DNA from: Thermoplasmata archaeon
GTDB taxonomy: Archaea; Thermoplasmatota; Thermoplasmata; Thermoplasmatales; Thermoplasmataceae
DNA: 10,633 nucleotides
Direction of reading: 5' to 3'
Assembly (NCBI GenBank): GCA_021850505.1
Contig: JAJZLW010000051.1
Span: 1-10,633, forward strand
Shown here: piece after piece, positions 1 through 6,713 of the stretch
Numbering within the stretch: the first letter of the stretch is position 1
How the letters are laid out: each line of letters begins with the position of its first letter
Notes under the pieces: model-generated
Database searches by the model: none
Seen by the model: the letters and a program-made list of their open reading frames with translations, nothing else
Told to the model about the DNA's origin: nothing
Position numbers and translations under genes: made by a program

Positions 1-123
1 CGAATAACAGATCTTTATCTTGATAACGGGTACACTGTTACCAGGAGAAGTGCACCCAGATTCATAAGCGCAAATGGCGACAGGAGCAGGGCCGTTGAGA
101 TCATAGCAACAAAAAATATCTGA
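1..123 (+). CDS. C-terminal fragment of an unidentified protein (5' end outside window)
   Basis: The first frame is open from base 1 to a TGA at 121-123 and encodes about 40 residues, ending in the segment SANGDRSRAVEIIATKNI. The piece is hydrophilic, rich in Arg and has a beta-strand-like tail (VEIIAT). I do not recognise the family from this fragment. It is called coding because the frame is open to the window edge, the composition is protein-like, and a T-rich stretch (165-170), typical of archaeal transcription ends, follows the stop. Its 3' end faces the 3' end of the next gene, so the pair is convergent. Confidence 0.5.
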   Translation, partial: RITDLYLDNGYTVTRRSAPRFISANGDRSRAVEIIATKNI

Positions 124-380
124 TTTTCCACTACGCAGCGAAACAAACAGGTGTATAGTCAAGCATTTTTATTGTCTGAAATATCAGCATCCTACCTGTT
201 GCTCGATAATATATCATCGGTATCAGAGCCTCATAATATGACGGAAGTCTGAATTTAGGTAATCAGTGCGGTTTTTTCAATAAATGCAATAAGTGCTCTT
301 GTTTACAGAGTATAAATATAAGGAGTTTTTAAAAAGGCATTGAAAGGGCCGTATTCAAATGTAGATAACATAAAGGAAAT
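124..380. other. Intergenic gap between convergent genes
   Basis: No ORF longer than a few codons with a plausible start is visible here. The stretch has T-runs at 165-170 and 272-277 that could serve as archaeal terminators. It also has a weak 7-base inverted repeat (146-152 and 194-200), and a strong TATA-like element TATAAATATA at 311-320 followed by AAGGAG (320-325) with no matching gene. Confidence 0.5.
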
Positions 381-1244
381 TCAGACGAATTTTGTTACCA
401 GGTTGCCCAATCTTTCGATACTGACCTCTGTAATATCGCCTTTTTTTATCCAGACTCTTTGGTCTGGTGGTTTTCCGTAGATAACGCCTTCTGGAGTGCC
501 AGTCAGGATAATGTCACCTGGTTCGAGTGGAATGTAGTTTGATACGTACCAAATCAGATAGTCACATGGAAATATCATATTTGATGTGTTTGAATTCTGC
601 CTGATTTCACCGTTCAACCTGAGCGATATGTTCAGTGAGTTTGGATTCTGTATTTCATCCGCCGTAGTGACGTAAGGACCTATTGGTGCGTAGCCCGGGA
701 GCGTCTTTCCGAGGAGCCACTGAGAAGTCCTGTACTGAAGATCCCTTGCTGAAATGTCATTTGCAGGGAAATACCCGAATGCGTGCTTCAAGGAATCCTC
801 TTTTCGTATCCTGAAGGAGTGGCGTCCAATCAGTATCCCAAGTTCAGCCTCATAGTCGATATCGGTTGCAAAATCATCTATAACGACAGATCCATTGTGC
901 TCTAAAACTGAGTCAGAGAACTTGCTGAATAAGACGGGCGTCTCCATAAGTTTGTCATTTACTTCATTGGCATGTGACCTGTAATTCAACCCAACACAGA
1001 TAATCTTGCCGGGAGAAATTACAACAGGATTGAATTTCACTTCGTCCTCATTCTGATCGAGGGGTTGCAGGTTTTCCATCAACTTATCTTTTAATCTTGC
1101 CGGGTCAATCTTAAGCCTCAATGCCTCATCAATGCTCCTTGGCCCACCGAGTTCTTTTTCATTTATGGCGGAAATCCATAATTTTCCGTCCTTTTTTAAG
1201 CCGATAAAATTGCCATCGGCAGTTTTAAGATTGCATAATTTCAT
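381..1244 (-). CDS. Fumarylacetoacetate hydrolase (FAH) family protein
   Basis: This is a 287-residue member of the FAH superfamily, metal-dependent cytosolic enzymes that hydrolyse, decarboxylate, isomerise or dehydrate 2-oxo acid substrates such as acylpyruvates or sugar-derived 2-keto-3-deoxy acids. The sequence shows the family core: GLNYRSHANE near residue 85, the metal-binding YEAELG with Glu132 and Glu134, NDISARDLQ with Asp163 as the likely third ligand, GKTLPGYAPIGP, and LTGTPEGV towards the C-terminus. The first ~70 residues form the usual variable N-terminal domain. The ATG at 1244 (MKLCNL) is preferred; a GTG at 1256 would add four residues (MSFI). The neighbours do not reveal the substrate. 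In Sulfolobus a family member is a sugar-acid dehydratase, but acylpyruvase or isomerase roles fit equally well. Confidence 0.9.
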   Translation of the reverse strand: MKLCNLKTADGNFIGLKKDGKLWISAINEKELGGPRSIDEALRLKIDPARLKDKLMENLQPLDQNEDEVKFNPVVISPGKIICVGLNYRSHANEVNDKLMETPVLFSKFSDSVLEHNGSVVIDDFATDIDYEAELGILIGRHSFRIRKEDSLKHAFGYFPANDISARDLQYRTSQWLLGKTLPGYAPIGPYVTTADEIQNPNSLNISLRLNGEIRQNSNTSNMIFPCDYLIWYVSNYIPLEPGDIILTGTPEGVIYGKPPDQRVWIKKGDITEVSIERLGNLVTKFV

Positions 1245-1299
1245 AATAAAAGACACAGTAATGAGAGGTTAAGATTCTTTTCGCTCCCGTCAGCGATGA

Positions 1300-1307
1300 A
1301 AATTTAA
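1300..1307 (+). promoter_or_regulatory. TATA element for the MFS transporter
   Basis: AAATTTAA is centred about 28 bases before the ATG at 1332. This fits an archaeal box A driving a leaderless transcript. No Shine-Dalgarno sequence precedes the ATG, which agrees with leaderless translation. Confidence 0.5.
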
Positions 1308-1309
1308 GA

Positions 1310-1329
1310 ATCGGCTGACTATAGCCGAT
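1310..1329. promoter_or_regulatory. Palindromic operator candidate before the MFS gene
   Basis: A perfect 7+7 inverted repeat (ATCGGCT, 6-base spacer, AGCCGAT) fills the space between the TATA element and the start codon at 1332. In an archaeal promoter this position would let a bound dimer block RNA polymerase. No regulator gene is adjacent, so the binding protein is unknown. Confidence 0.5.
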
Positions 1330-1331
1330 CA

Positions 1332-2516
1332 ATGAGCAAAAGATTTTTGTTGCTGCCTTACTGGTATCTCCTCTTCACAATAGGGTTTGGCTGGTTTATA
1401 CTGGCTCCACTTGATCCAGCAATAGCAGCATTCCTGAAAGTCGATCCCACCTCGATCCTCGTGGTTGTGGACGCTTATGGTTATGCAATGGTTGTCCTCG
1501 GACTTGTTGCTGGTGCAATATCCCTAAAGGTAACTGTGCGAACAGCTCTCTACATTGCGATATTTCTTTCGGCAATAGGACTCCTCGGGAGAGCATTATC
1601 AACAGGTTATACTGAATTTCTGATATTCGCTCTCTTGGCTGCGTCAGCTTATCCTCTGGCCCTTGCACCTGTGGGAAGCCTTTCTGCCTCTATAGACAAA
1701 GAACATTCCAATCTCATAATAGGAATGAGTGTGGGTATCCTGTTTATTGGGCTCGCAGCGGGCTCTTTCAGTGGACCATCGCTTTTGCAGTTCCTAGGCC
1801 TCCGGAATGCGCTACTCGTTCCCGTTGTTTTGGGGGTGTTAGCTGCCGTAGTCGTTCCTATGGCCGCAAGGGACTACCCGAAAAACTATAGGGGCAGAAA
1901 CTTCAAGGGGACCTTCAGGAAAGGAATGATCAAGAACTGGTGGGTTGGTTTCACGGTTGCCTCTCTCGCAGTTATGTTCGGAGCTATATCTGCAACTGTT
2001 CTTGAAAACCTCCATGGATATGCCATATTGACATCCATATCGATCTCCGGTATACTTGGGGGTCTCGGTTTCCTTGGATCTGGACTGGGTGCAGCAACAG
2101 TTCCGGCAATTTTCGAGAGGTTAAAAAGACTGAAAGTTGGCTTGATTACAACTGCATTTGCAGCACTTGTTTCTGTCCTTCTATTACTCTTTTCGCTCGT
2201 TTATTCGAGGATCATTATACTGATGGAGATCGGGTTTTTCTTCTTTGGTTTCTTCGGAAACGCCTTCTGGTCAATGTCCCTTACGTCAGTGACATTTTAC
2301 ACTGATGATCCTGCAAAATCCGGTTTTGCTACATCTATGTTCAGTGTAGTATCCAATATTGGTGTTTCGATAGTTCCTGTATTTCTTGGATCACTTTTCT
2401 TTGCACGGCCCTCTGTAGATTATGCCTTTATAATAGCAGCTGGTATGGTTGTTATCGCAGCATTGCTCTCTCCCTTCCTTATTCGATCAAGGGGTCCCCC
2501 CCTCAAGTCAGGATAG
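1332..2516 (+). CDS. Major facilitator superfamily (MFS) transporter
   Basis: This is a 394-residue polytopic membrane protein with about 12 hydrophobic helices in two groups of six. By eye these lie near residues 6-35, 41-65, 69-88, 95-120, 126-150 and 157-178, then 203-222, 232-256, 267-289, 291-317, 330-355 and 363-385. A basic central loop (about 179-203, with several Arg and Lys) separates the halves, as in MFS carriers. There is no signal peptide. The length matches CynX/NimT-like or general drug/metabolite MFS carriers, but the substrate cannot be read from the sequence. The ATG at 1332 follows a TATA element and palindrome at the right distance for leaderless expression. It is transcribed divergently from the FAH-family gene, so a link such as import of that enzyme's substrate is possible but unproven. 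Confidence 0.85.
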   Translation: MSKRFLLLPYWYLLFTIGFGWFILAPLDPAIAAFLKVDPTSILVVVDAYGYAMVVLGLVAGAISLKVTVRTALYIAIFLSAIGLLGRALSTGYTEFLIFALLAASAYPLALAPVGSLSASIDKEHSNLIIGMSVGILFIGLAAGSFSGPSLLQFLGLRNALLVPVVLGVLAAVVVPMAARDYPKNYRGRNFKGTFRKGMIKNWWVGFTVASLAVMFGAISATVLENLHGYAILTSISISGILGGLGFLGSGLGAATVPAIFERLKRLKVGLITTAFAALVSVLLLLFSLVYSRIIILMEIGFFFFGFFGNAFWSMSLTSVTFYTDDPAKSGFATSMFSVVSNIGVSIVPVFLGSLFFARPSVDYAFIIAAGMVVIAALLSPFLIRSRGPPLKSG

Positions 2517-2800
2517 TTAGAATATCGAACTTTAATCCTTTCCTGGTCTTCATGCATCAAATTATAAATTTCGAAAGGCTGTTTTGATTGTGCTTGACAA
2601 AAGATTAGATTAATTTCAGGTATCTATCCATGGACAGATCCAGCCTGCCAATATTATCTTAATCAAATGAACTATATGGAATTGAACGTTTTGAAAAACC
2701 ATGCGAAATATTCGACGTTCCATGATATTAGATTGCATCGATGAAACAAAACACTATTATGGCGGTCAAATCTTATTGATAGGTGACGATTGAACGGTAA
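2517..2800. other. AT-rich intergenic gap before the pirin gene
   Basis: No convincing gene is visible. Very short ATG ORFs exist (the longest is 25 codons, 2667-2744) but have no ribosome binding site and no recognisable content. AAATTATAAATTT at 2560-2572 resembles a TATA element without an obvious downstream gene. Confidence 0.4.
2771..2778 (+). promoter_or_regulatory. Possible TATA element for pirin
   Basis: TCTTATTG lies about 26 bases before the ATG at 2801 and about 35 before the TTG start at 2809. If it is used, the mRNA would begin at or near the ATG of a three-codon ORF. It is a weak match to box A. Confidence 0.3.
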
Positions 2801-2808
2801 ATGACAAG

Positions 2809-3723
2809 TTGAAGAGTATAATATATGAATTTCCCGCCCGGGAGACCATAGACGGTGCAGGCGTAAGACTAAAGAGAGTCTTTGGTGGTAGCAGGCATGA
2901 TCTGACAGATCCTTTTCTTCTACTTGACAACTTTGGCTCTAACAAAATCGAGGAATACATTTCAGGTTTTCCCTGGCATCCACACAGGGGAATACAGACA
3001 GTAACTTATCTTCTTGAGGGAAAGATCGAGCATGAGGACAGCGAGGGTAATCGCGGTGTTATATATCCCAGGGATCTACAGTGGATGACGGCAGGAAGCG
3101 GCATTTTTCACCAGGAAATGCCAAAGCCACTTGATGAAAAGGATCCTGCAGAGCTTCTGAAATCGACGGGTTTCCCAACAAGCGTTGTTGGAATGCAGCT
3201 CTGGCTTAACATACCTGCAAAAGACAAAATGACGAAACCATCATATCGCGGAATCAAGGGTTCGACTACCCCGGTATCAGATAATGGGAACGGTTCAAAA
3301 GTGAAGATAATTTCAGGAATTTATGAAGGTATTGAAGGATCTTTCGTTCCTGGTGGAAGACTGGACCCAACATATCTCGATGTTTCCATGGAACCCGAAT
3401 CTGAATTCAAAATGGATCTGAAGTTAGGGTATACCACAATAATTTACGTTATTGCAGGCTCTGTTGATATATTATCTGCAAACAACAGCAGGAAGGAGAT
3501 GCATCCTTCAACAGCGTATGTGCTGTCGAGAGAAGAGACTGTTTTAAAATTGGAAACCACATCCACGCATGCCAGATTTATTCTACTCAATGGATCGCCG
3601 CTGAATGAGCCAGTATCCTGGTACGGGCCGATTGTGATGAACAATCAGGAGCAGATTAACCAGGCCATCCTGGATCTAAGAAATAATAATTTTGTCAGGG
3701 ATAAGAACCCAAATTTTCTATAA
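2809..3723 (+). CDS. Pirin family iron-binding bicupin protein
   Basis: This is a 304-residue pirin, a cytosolic double-cupin protein. Family members bind Fe(II) and act as quercetin 2,3-dioxygenases, redox sensors or enzyme partners; the role in archaea is unsettled. The N-terminal cupin holds all four expected iron ligands: His57 and His59 in WHPHRG, and His101 and Glu103 in GIFHQEMP. They fall almost exactly where human pirin has them. The C-terminal cupin spans roughly residues 165-265. The start is a TTG: upstream in frame there is only 2794-2808 before a stop, without ATG or GTG. The TTG overlaps the stop of a three-codon ORF (ATG ACA AGT TGA, 2801-2812). Its neighbour on the opposite strand is a Dps ferritin, ending 24 bases away, so the setting is iron and oxidative stress. 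Confidence 0.9.
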   Translation: MKSIIYEFPARETIDGAGVRLKRVFGGSRHDLTDPFLLLDNFGSNKIEEYISGFPWHPHRGIQTVTYLLEGKIEHEDSEGNRGVIYPRDLQWMTAGSGIFHQEMPKPLDEKDPAELLKSTGFPTSVVGMQLWLNIPAKDKMTKPSYRGIKGSTTPVSDNGNGSKVKIISGIYEGIEGSFVPGGRLDPTYLDVSMEPESEFKMDLKLGYTTIIYVIAGSVDILSANNSRKEMHPSTAYVLSREETVLKLETTSTHARFILLNGSPLNEPVSWYGPIVMNNQEQINQAILDLRNNNFVRDKNPNFL

Positions 3724-3747
3724 TTTATCCCTGGACCTTTCGGGAAT

Positions 3748-4263
3748 TCAGGATTGTTTATGCGCTTCCAAGAGCCAGAGGGATTTCTCTACGGATCTGG
3801 ATATTTCTGTGAAAAGATCGGCAGTATCCGGATCATCGTTCCGGGCAGATTCACCAATTGCCTTCCTTACAGAATTTGCATACTTTGAATAACGCTCAAT
3901 AAGGGCAGAGAGATGCTCCATACCATCTGTTGCGTGAAATGGATACTCTGGAATCCTTGATTTTTCAGCACATTTCCTAGTAGTTCCGTAGGCATATCCT
4001 CCAAGGGCGGTAATCCTTTCAGCTAGATCATCAACAAAATTCTCAACCTCATCTGCGATCTTGTCAAAAAGCAAATGGAGCATGTAAAAATTTTCCCCCT
4101 TCACGTTCCAGTGAGCCTGTTTCGTGTCATTATACAGATCAATTGTATCTGCCAGAAACTGATTTAACAATTCTATGCTTTTACCAGCTTTCTGCTCATG
4201 CATGTCCAGACCGGTCTTGAAGAACCTTTCTTTACTCATTTTTGTCATAGATGGTAATTTCAT
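3748..4263 (-). CDS. dps: Dps-family ferritin-like iron-storage/DNA-protection protein
   Basis: This is a 171-residue four-helix-bundle protein of the Dps/DpsA type, expected to form a 12-subunit shell that oxidises Fe(II), using hydrogen peroxide or oxygen, and stores the iron. The signature region KQAHWNVKGENFY through FVDDLAER carries the inter-subunit ferroxidase residues His51, His63, Asp67, Asp78 and Glu82. Their spacing equals that of Listeria Dps (His31, His43, Asp47, Asp58, Glu62). The start is uncertain. The ATG at 4263 is the longest choice, but the strong TATA element at 4267-4276 (this strand) would place transcription start near 4245. The ATGs at 4248 (Met6) or 4239 (Met9, MSKERFF) would then be used. 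It is convergent with pirin and divergent from a flavin reductase. Confidence 0.93.
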   Translation of the reverse strand: MKLPSMTKMSKERFFKTGLDMHEQKAGKSIELLNQFLADTIDLYNDTKQAHWNVKGENFYMLHLLFDKIADEVENFVDDLAERITALGGYAYGTTRKCAEKSRIPEYPFHATDGMEHLSALIERYSKYANSVRKAIGESARNDDPDTADLFTEISRSVEKSLWLLEAHKQS

Positions 4264-4266
4264 GCG

Positions 4267-4276
4267 AATATATAAT
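4267..4276 (-). promoter_or_regulatory. TATA element for dps
   Basis: On the minus strand this reads ATTATATATT, a very good box A. It lies only a few bases from the ATG at 4263, so transcription would begin inside the longest ORF, which favours a downstream start at 4239. A second, weaker element (TAAATA, 4291-4296) could serve the ATG at 4263. Confidence 0.5.
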
Positions 4277-4277
4277 C

Positions 4278-4307
4278 ATTATCAATACGTATTTACTATT
4301 ATCAATA
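4278..4307. repeat. 10-base direct repeat, 20-base period, in the dps/reductase gap
   Basis: ATTATCAATA occurs exactly at 4278-4287 and again at 4298-4307, two helical turns apart. A degenerate inverted copy (about 7 of 10 positions) is at 4319-4328, about 21 bases further on. The repeats sit just upstream of the dps TATA element, which suggests binding sites for a regulator on one face of the DNA. Confidence 0.55.
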
Positions 4308-4372
4308 AAAACTATGAGGTTTGATAGTATAATCCAAGATAAGGTCTCAAATCACCAGAAAATAGATTCATG

Positions 4373-4382
4373 ATTATTAAAG
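4373..4382 (+). promoter_or_regulatory. TATA element for the flavin reductase gene
   Basis: ATTATTAAAG is centred about 24 bases before the ATG at 4401. No Shine-Dalgarno sequence is present, so a leaderless transcript starting at the ATG is likely. Confidence 0.5.
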
Positions 4383-4400
4383 TCATTAGCATCGGGTTTT

Positions 4401-4967
4401 ATGGAAAAAGTTACCATAGCTGCCTTTGGTGGGAGCCTTAGAAGCAAGTCCTACAACGGATATCTGCTCAAGACAGCATCAAAGAACGTACCGGAAGGTG
4501 TTGATTTCAGGATAGCTCCGATGAGGAATCTGCCAATGTATAACACGGATGAGGAAGAAAACCCAAGTGAGGCTGTCGTGAATTTTAAGAATGTTCTAAG
4601 GGATGCAGATGGAATCCTTGTTGTAACTCCGGAATACAATTATTCTATCCCTGGGTTCATTAAAAACGCGATTGATATTGCATCAAGGCCCTATAATGAC
4701 AATGTTCTCAAAGGAAAACATGTTGCAGTCATGAGCGCGTCAATAGGTGCGTTTGGCGGAATGCGAGCACAGTATCACCTGAGACAGGTTTTCGTATATC
4801 TCGATATGAAACCGATCAACAAACCCGAAGTCTTCATTAACTTTGCCCAGGACAAGTTTGACTCGAATGGGGAATTGAGGGACGAAAAGTCACTTCTCCT
4901 GATACAGGAACTAATGAAAAAACTTGCATCTGAGTGCAGGCTAAGCCGCAACTCACTGTCTGGATAG
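4401..4967 (+). CDS. NADPH-dependent FMN reductase family protein (quinone/chromate reductase type)
   Basis: This is a 188-residue flavodoxin-fold oxidoreductase, a soluble FMN enzyme that moves electrons from NAD(P)H to quinones, azo compounds, chromate or ferric ions in different family members. The FMN-phosphate loop GSLRSKSYN is at residues 11-19, and the second flavin motif PEYNYSIPGFIKNAIDIASRP follows at 77-97, both nearly canonical for the ChrR/YieF group. GAFGGMRAQYHLRQ (117-130) is the usual segment after the fourth strand. The start at ATG 4401 leaves the beta strand VTIAAFG in place and fits the TATA spacing. It diverges from dps across a 137-base gap with repeated sites, so shared control under redox stress is plausible. 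The exact acceptor cannot be told from the sequence. Confidence 0.92.
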   Translation: MEKVTIAAFGGSLRSKSYNGYLLKTASKNVPEGVDFRIAPMRNLPMYNTDEEENPSEAVVNFKNVLRDADGILVVTPEYNYSIPGFIKNAIDIASRPYNDNVLKGKHVAVMSASIGAFGGMRAQYHLRQVFVYLDMKPINKPEVFINFAQDKFDSNGELRDEKSLLLIQELMKKLASECRLSRNSLSG

Positions 4968-4984
4968 ATTCTGCATTTAAGTAA

Positions 4985-6604
4985 TCAGTGCCCTGATATC
5001 TTAGATAACATACTCAAATCAAATTCCGCGAATACAACCGGTAGAGGCAATGAGAACTTCCGCAGTATCTCCGGATGAATCTCCCCGGCGATTCCGATGT
5101 TTTCTGAATTGATGAGAATCCTTCCGCTTCTCCCCTCTATTGCAGCATCTATTTTTTCAGGAACTACAGTGCATTTTTGTGATGTAAGGCGAAGCACGAT
5201 TGCATCAATGTTACTCTTGATATCAGAATAACCGGCACGTGAGTCTATTATCATAATGCATGCCTTCATCTCCTGCGTTAAGCCTGAAATGACATTACCG
5301 ATCTCAAATATTTTCTGAGGGAAGCTCCTGTTTGTGTTTCTTCTCAGGAAATCAAGCATGCCTGGATACAGGAGGTTACGTATGAATGAAAATTCAAGGC
5401 TCTTCGGATTCATGATCCTGAAAGCAGGATCGGTTCCAATTCCGCCGTAGACTTCCCCTGATGTTACAACATATGTAACTATTTCCTGGAAACCGGCGCC
5501 TATGAAAATCTCACGCATCGTATCGGCAAAGGAGTTTATCGTGTTTTCCGATCCGGATGACGAGACAGCGATTGTCGACTCAGGTATGCTTGAATAACCG
5601 ATTGCCTTTGCAATGTCCTCAATCACATCCACCTCGCCCATAATGTCTATCCTGTGGCCAGGTACATTTACAAGGAAAGGAAATTCGCTCCCACTGGTAA
5701 GTATTCCCATCCTCTTCATCTGGTATCTGCATTCTTCAGGCTGGAGATCTACGCCGATATAATTTCTTATCCCATTTCTTGTAACCTTGATCCTATGACC
5801 TGTATCCTTAATTCCATACCATGAGCTGCCATCAAATTCAATCTTAGGCTTTCCGAGATTGAATCCGCAAACTGAAAGGAAATTGGAAAGCATGTAGTAG
5901 GCGGCTTTCACTGCTGTTTTATCTGTTCCCGTTATATCTACAAGGAGTTTTTCGGTTTTTTCAGAAACAATTGACTTGTTTCCATTCACGATGGGTGGCA
6001 TGGACAAAACCCCGCCCTCGCTATCAAGAATCAATGGAACCTCTTCTTTCCCCGGCAGGAGCGATGAGAACTCAATCCCCTTTGGATGTTTTTCCAGAAT
6101 GTCAAAAGCCGAACCGGATATGCCGTCAAATGTCGTGAATCTTATGTCCCTGGCAGGAACCGCCTCATATCTTATTGGAAAGACTATTTTTTTTACATCA
6201 TGGAGGCCTATTGAAACCTTCTTTCTCTGCTTCCCGATGGTATCATGTATCTTTTCCTGAAAATCTATAAGCGACTTAAAATGGTCTCCCAATACAATTC
6301 CATCTGCCATAAAGGCTGCGAAGTGCCTTCTGAGTTTAAGGGCTGAGTCTTTTATAATAACAGGGCTATTGATTTTTCTGAAAGTGATCTCCCTGGCCTG
6401 GGAATCTTCAAAATAAATTCTGGAAGCTGCATCCAGGGTCTCAAAGGAGAAAAGATCTGGCCTGTCAGGATTCAGTTCTATCTTGATCTCGTCTCCAGTT
6501 TCAACGCTGTATCCTATGATTTTTGAAAACCTTTTCCACCTTTCAACTGAGTCGGGAGAAAATCGCCTCTCAATTGCCGATCTATCCTCTTTGATTACAA
6601 CCAT
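4985..6604 (-). CDS. pheT: Phenylalanine--tRNA ligase beta subunit (archaeal type)
   Basis: This 539-residue protein is the beta chain of the alpha2-beta2 cytosolic enzyme that charges tRNA-Phe. It is of the short archaeal/eukaryotic type, without the N-terminal tRNA-binding extension of bacterial PheT. Visible parts are ELNPDRPDLFSFE (43-55), the editing B3/B4 region (about 85-240, with SIGLHDVKK near 131), the B5 domain (about 268-345, with YIGVDLQPEECRYQMKRMGI and VPGHRIDIMGEVDVIEDIAKAIGY), and the catalytic-like core to the end (FEIGNVI near 433). The ATG at 6604 is preceded by a TATA-like AATATTTATT (6631-6640, this strand). pheS is not beside it in this window. It is convergent with the flavin reductase, 17 bases apart. 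Confidence 0.95.
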   Translation of the reverse strand: MVVIKEDRSAIERRFSPDSVERWKRFSKIIGYSVETGDEIKIELNPDRPDLFSFETLDAASRIYFEDSQAREITFRKINSPVIIKDSALKLRRHFAAFMADGIVLGDHFKSLIDFQEKIHDTIGKQRKKVSIGLHDVKKIVFPIRYEAVPARDIRFTTFDGISGSAFDILEKHPKGIEFSSLLPGKEEVPLILDSEGGVLSMPPIVNGNKSIVSEKTEKLLVDITGTDKTAVKAAYYMLSNFLSVCGFNLGKPKIEFDGSSWYGIKDTGHRIKVTRNGIRNYIGVDLQPEECRYQMKRMGILTSGSEFPFLVNVPGHRIDIMGEVDVIEDIAKAIGYSSIPESTIAVSSSGSENTINSFADTMREIFIGAGFQEIVTYVVTSGEVYGGIGTDPAFRIMNPKSLEFSFIRNLLYPGMLDFLRRNTNRSFPQKIFEIGNVISGLTQEMKACIMIIDSRAGYSDIKSNIDAIVLRLTSQKCTVVPEKIDAAIEGRSGRILINSENIGIAGEIHPEILRKFSLPLPVVFAEFDLSMLSKISGH

Positions 6605-6630
6605 TTATTCGCGCTGCAATATCATCTTTG

Positions 6631-6640
6631 AATAAATATT
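6631..6640 (-). promoter_or_regulatory. TATA element for pheT
   Basis: On the minus strand this reads AATATTTATT and is centred about 32 bases before the pheT ATG at 6604, leaving only a few bases of leader. It implies pheT has its own promoter and need not depend on the RHH gene upstream. Confidence 0.4.
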
Positions 6641-6713
6641 ATTCAATTCTCTCATTACCATGAATTTACTTAAGAGATGTATGGCCTAATGTAATTCTTC
6701 CTGGTACCCAGGT

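Noticed and set aside
146..200. Inverted repeat AACAGGT / ACCTGTT as a hairpin terminator
   Set aside because: Seven pairs around a loop of about 40 bases is too weak, and archaeal termination does not rely on such hairpins.
2667..2744. 25-codon ORF in the gap before pirin
   Set aside because: There is no ribosome binding site, no well-placed promoter and no recognisable sequence; the length is expected by chance.
5976..6260. Plus-strand ORF of 94 codons inside pheT
   Set aside because: It is antisense to the conserved PheT editing region and shows no protein-like motif of its own.
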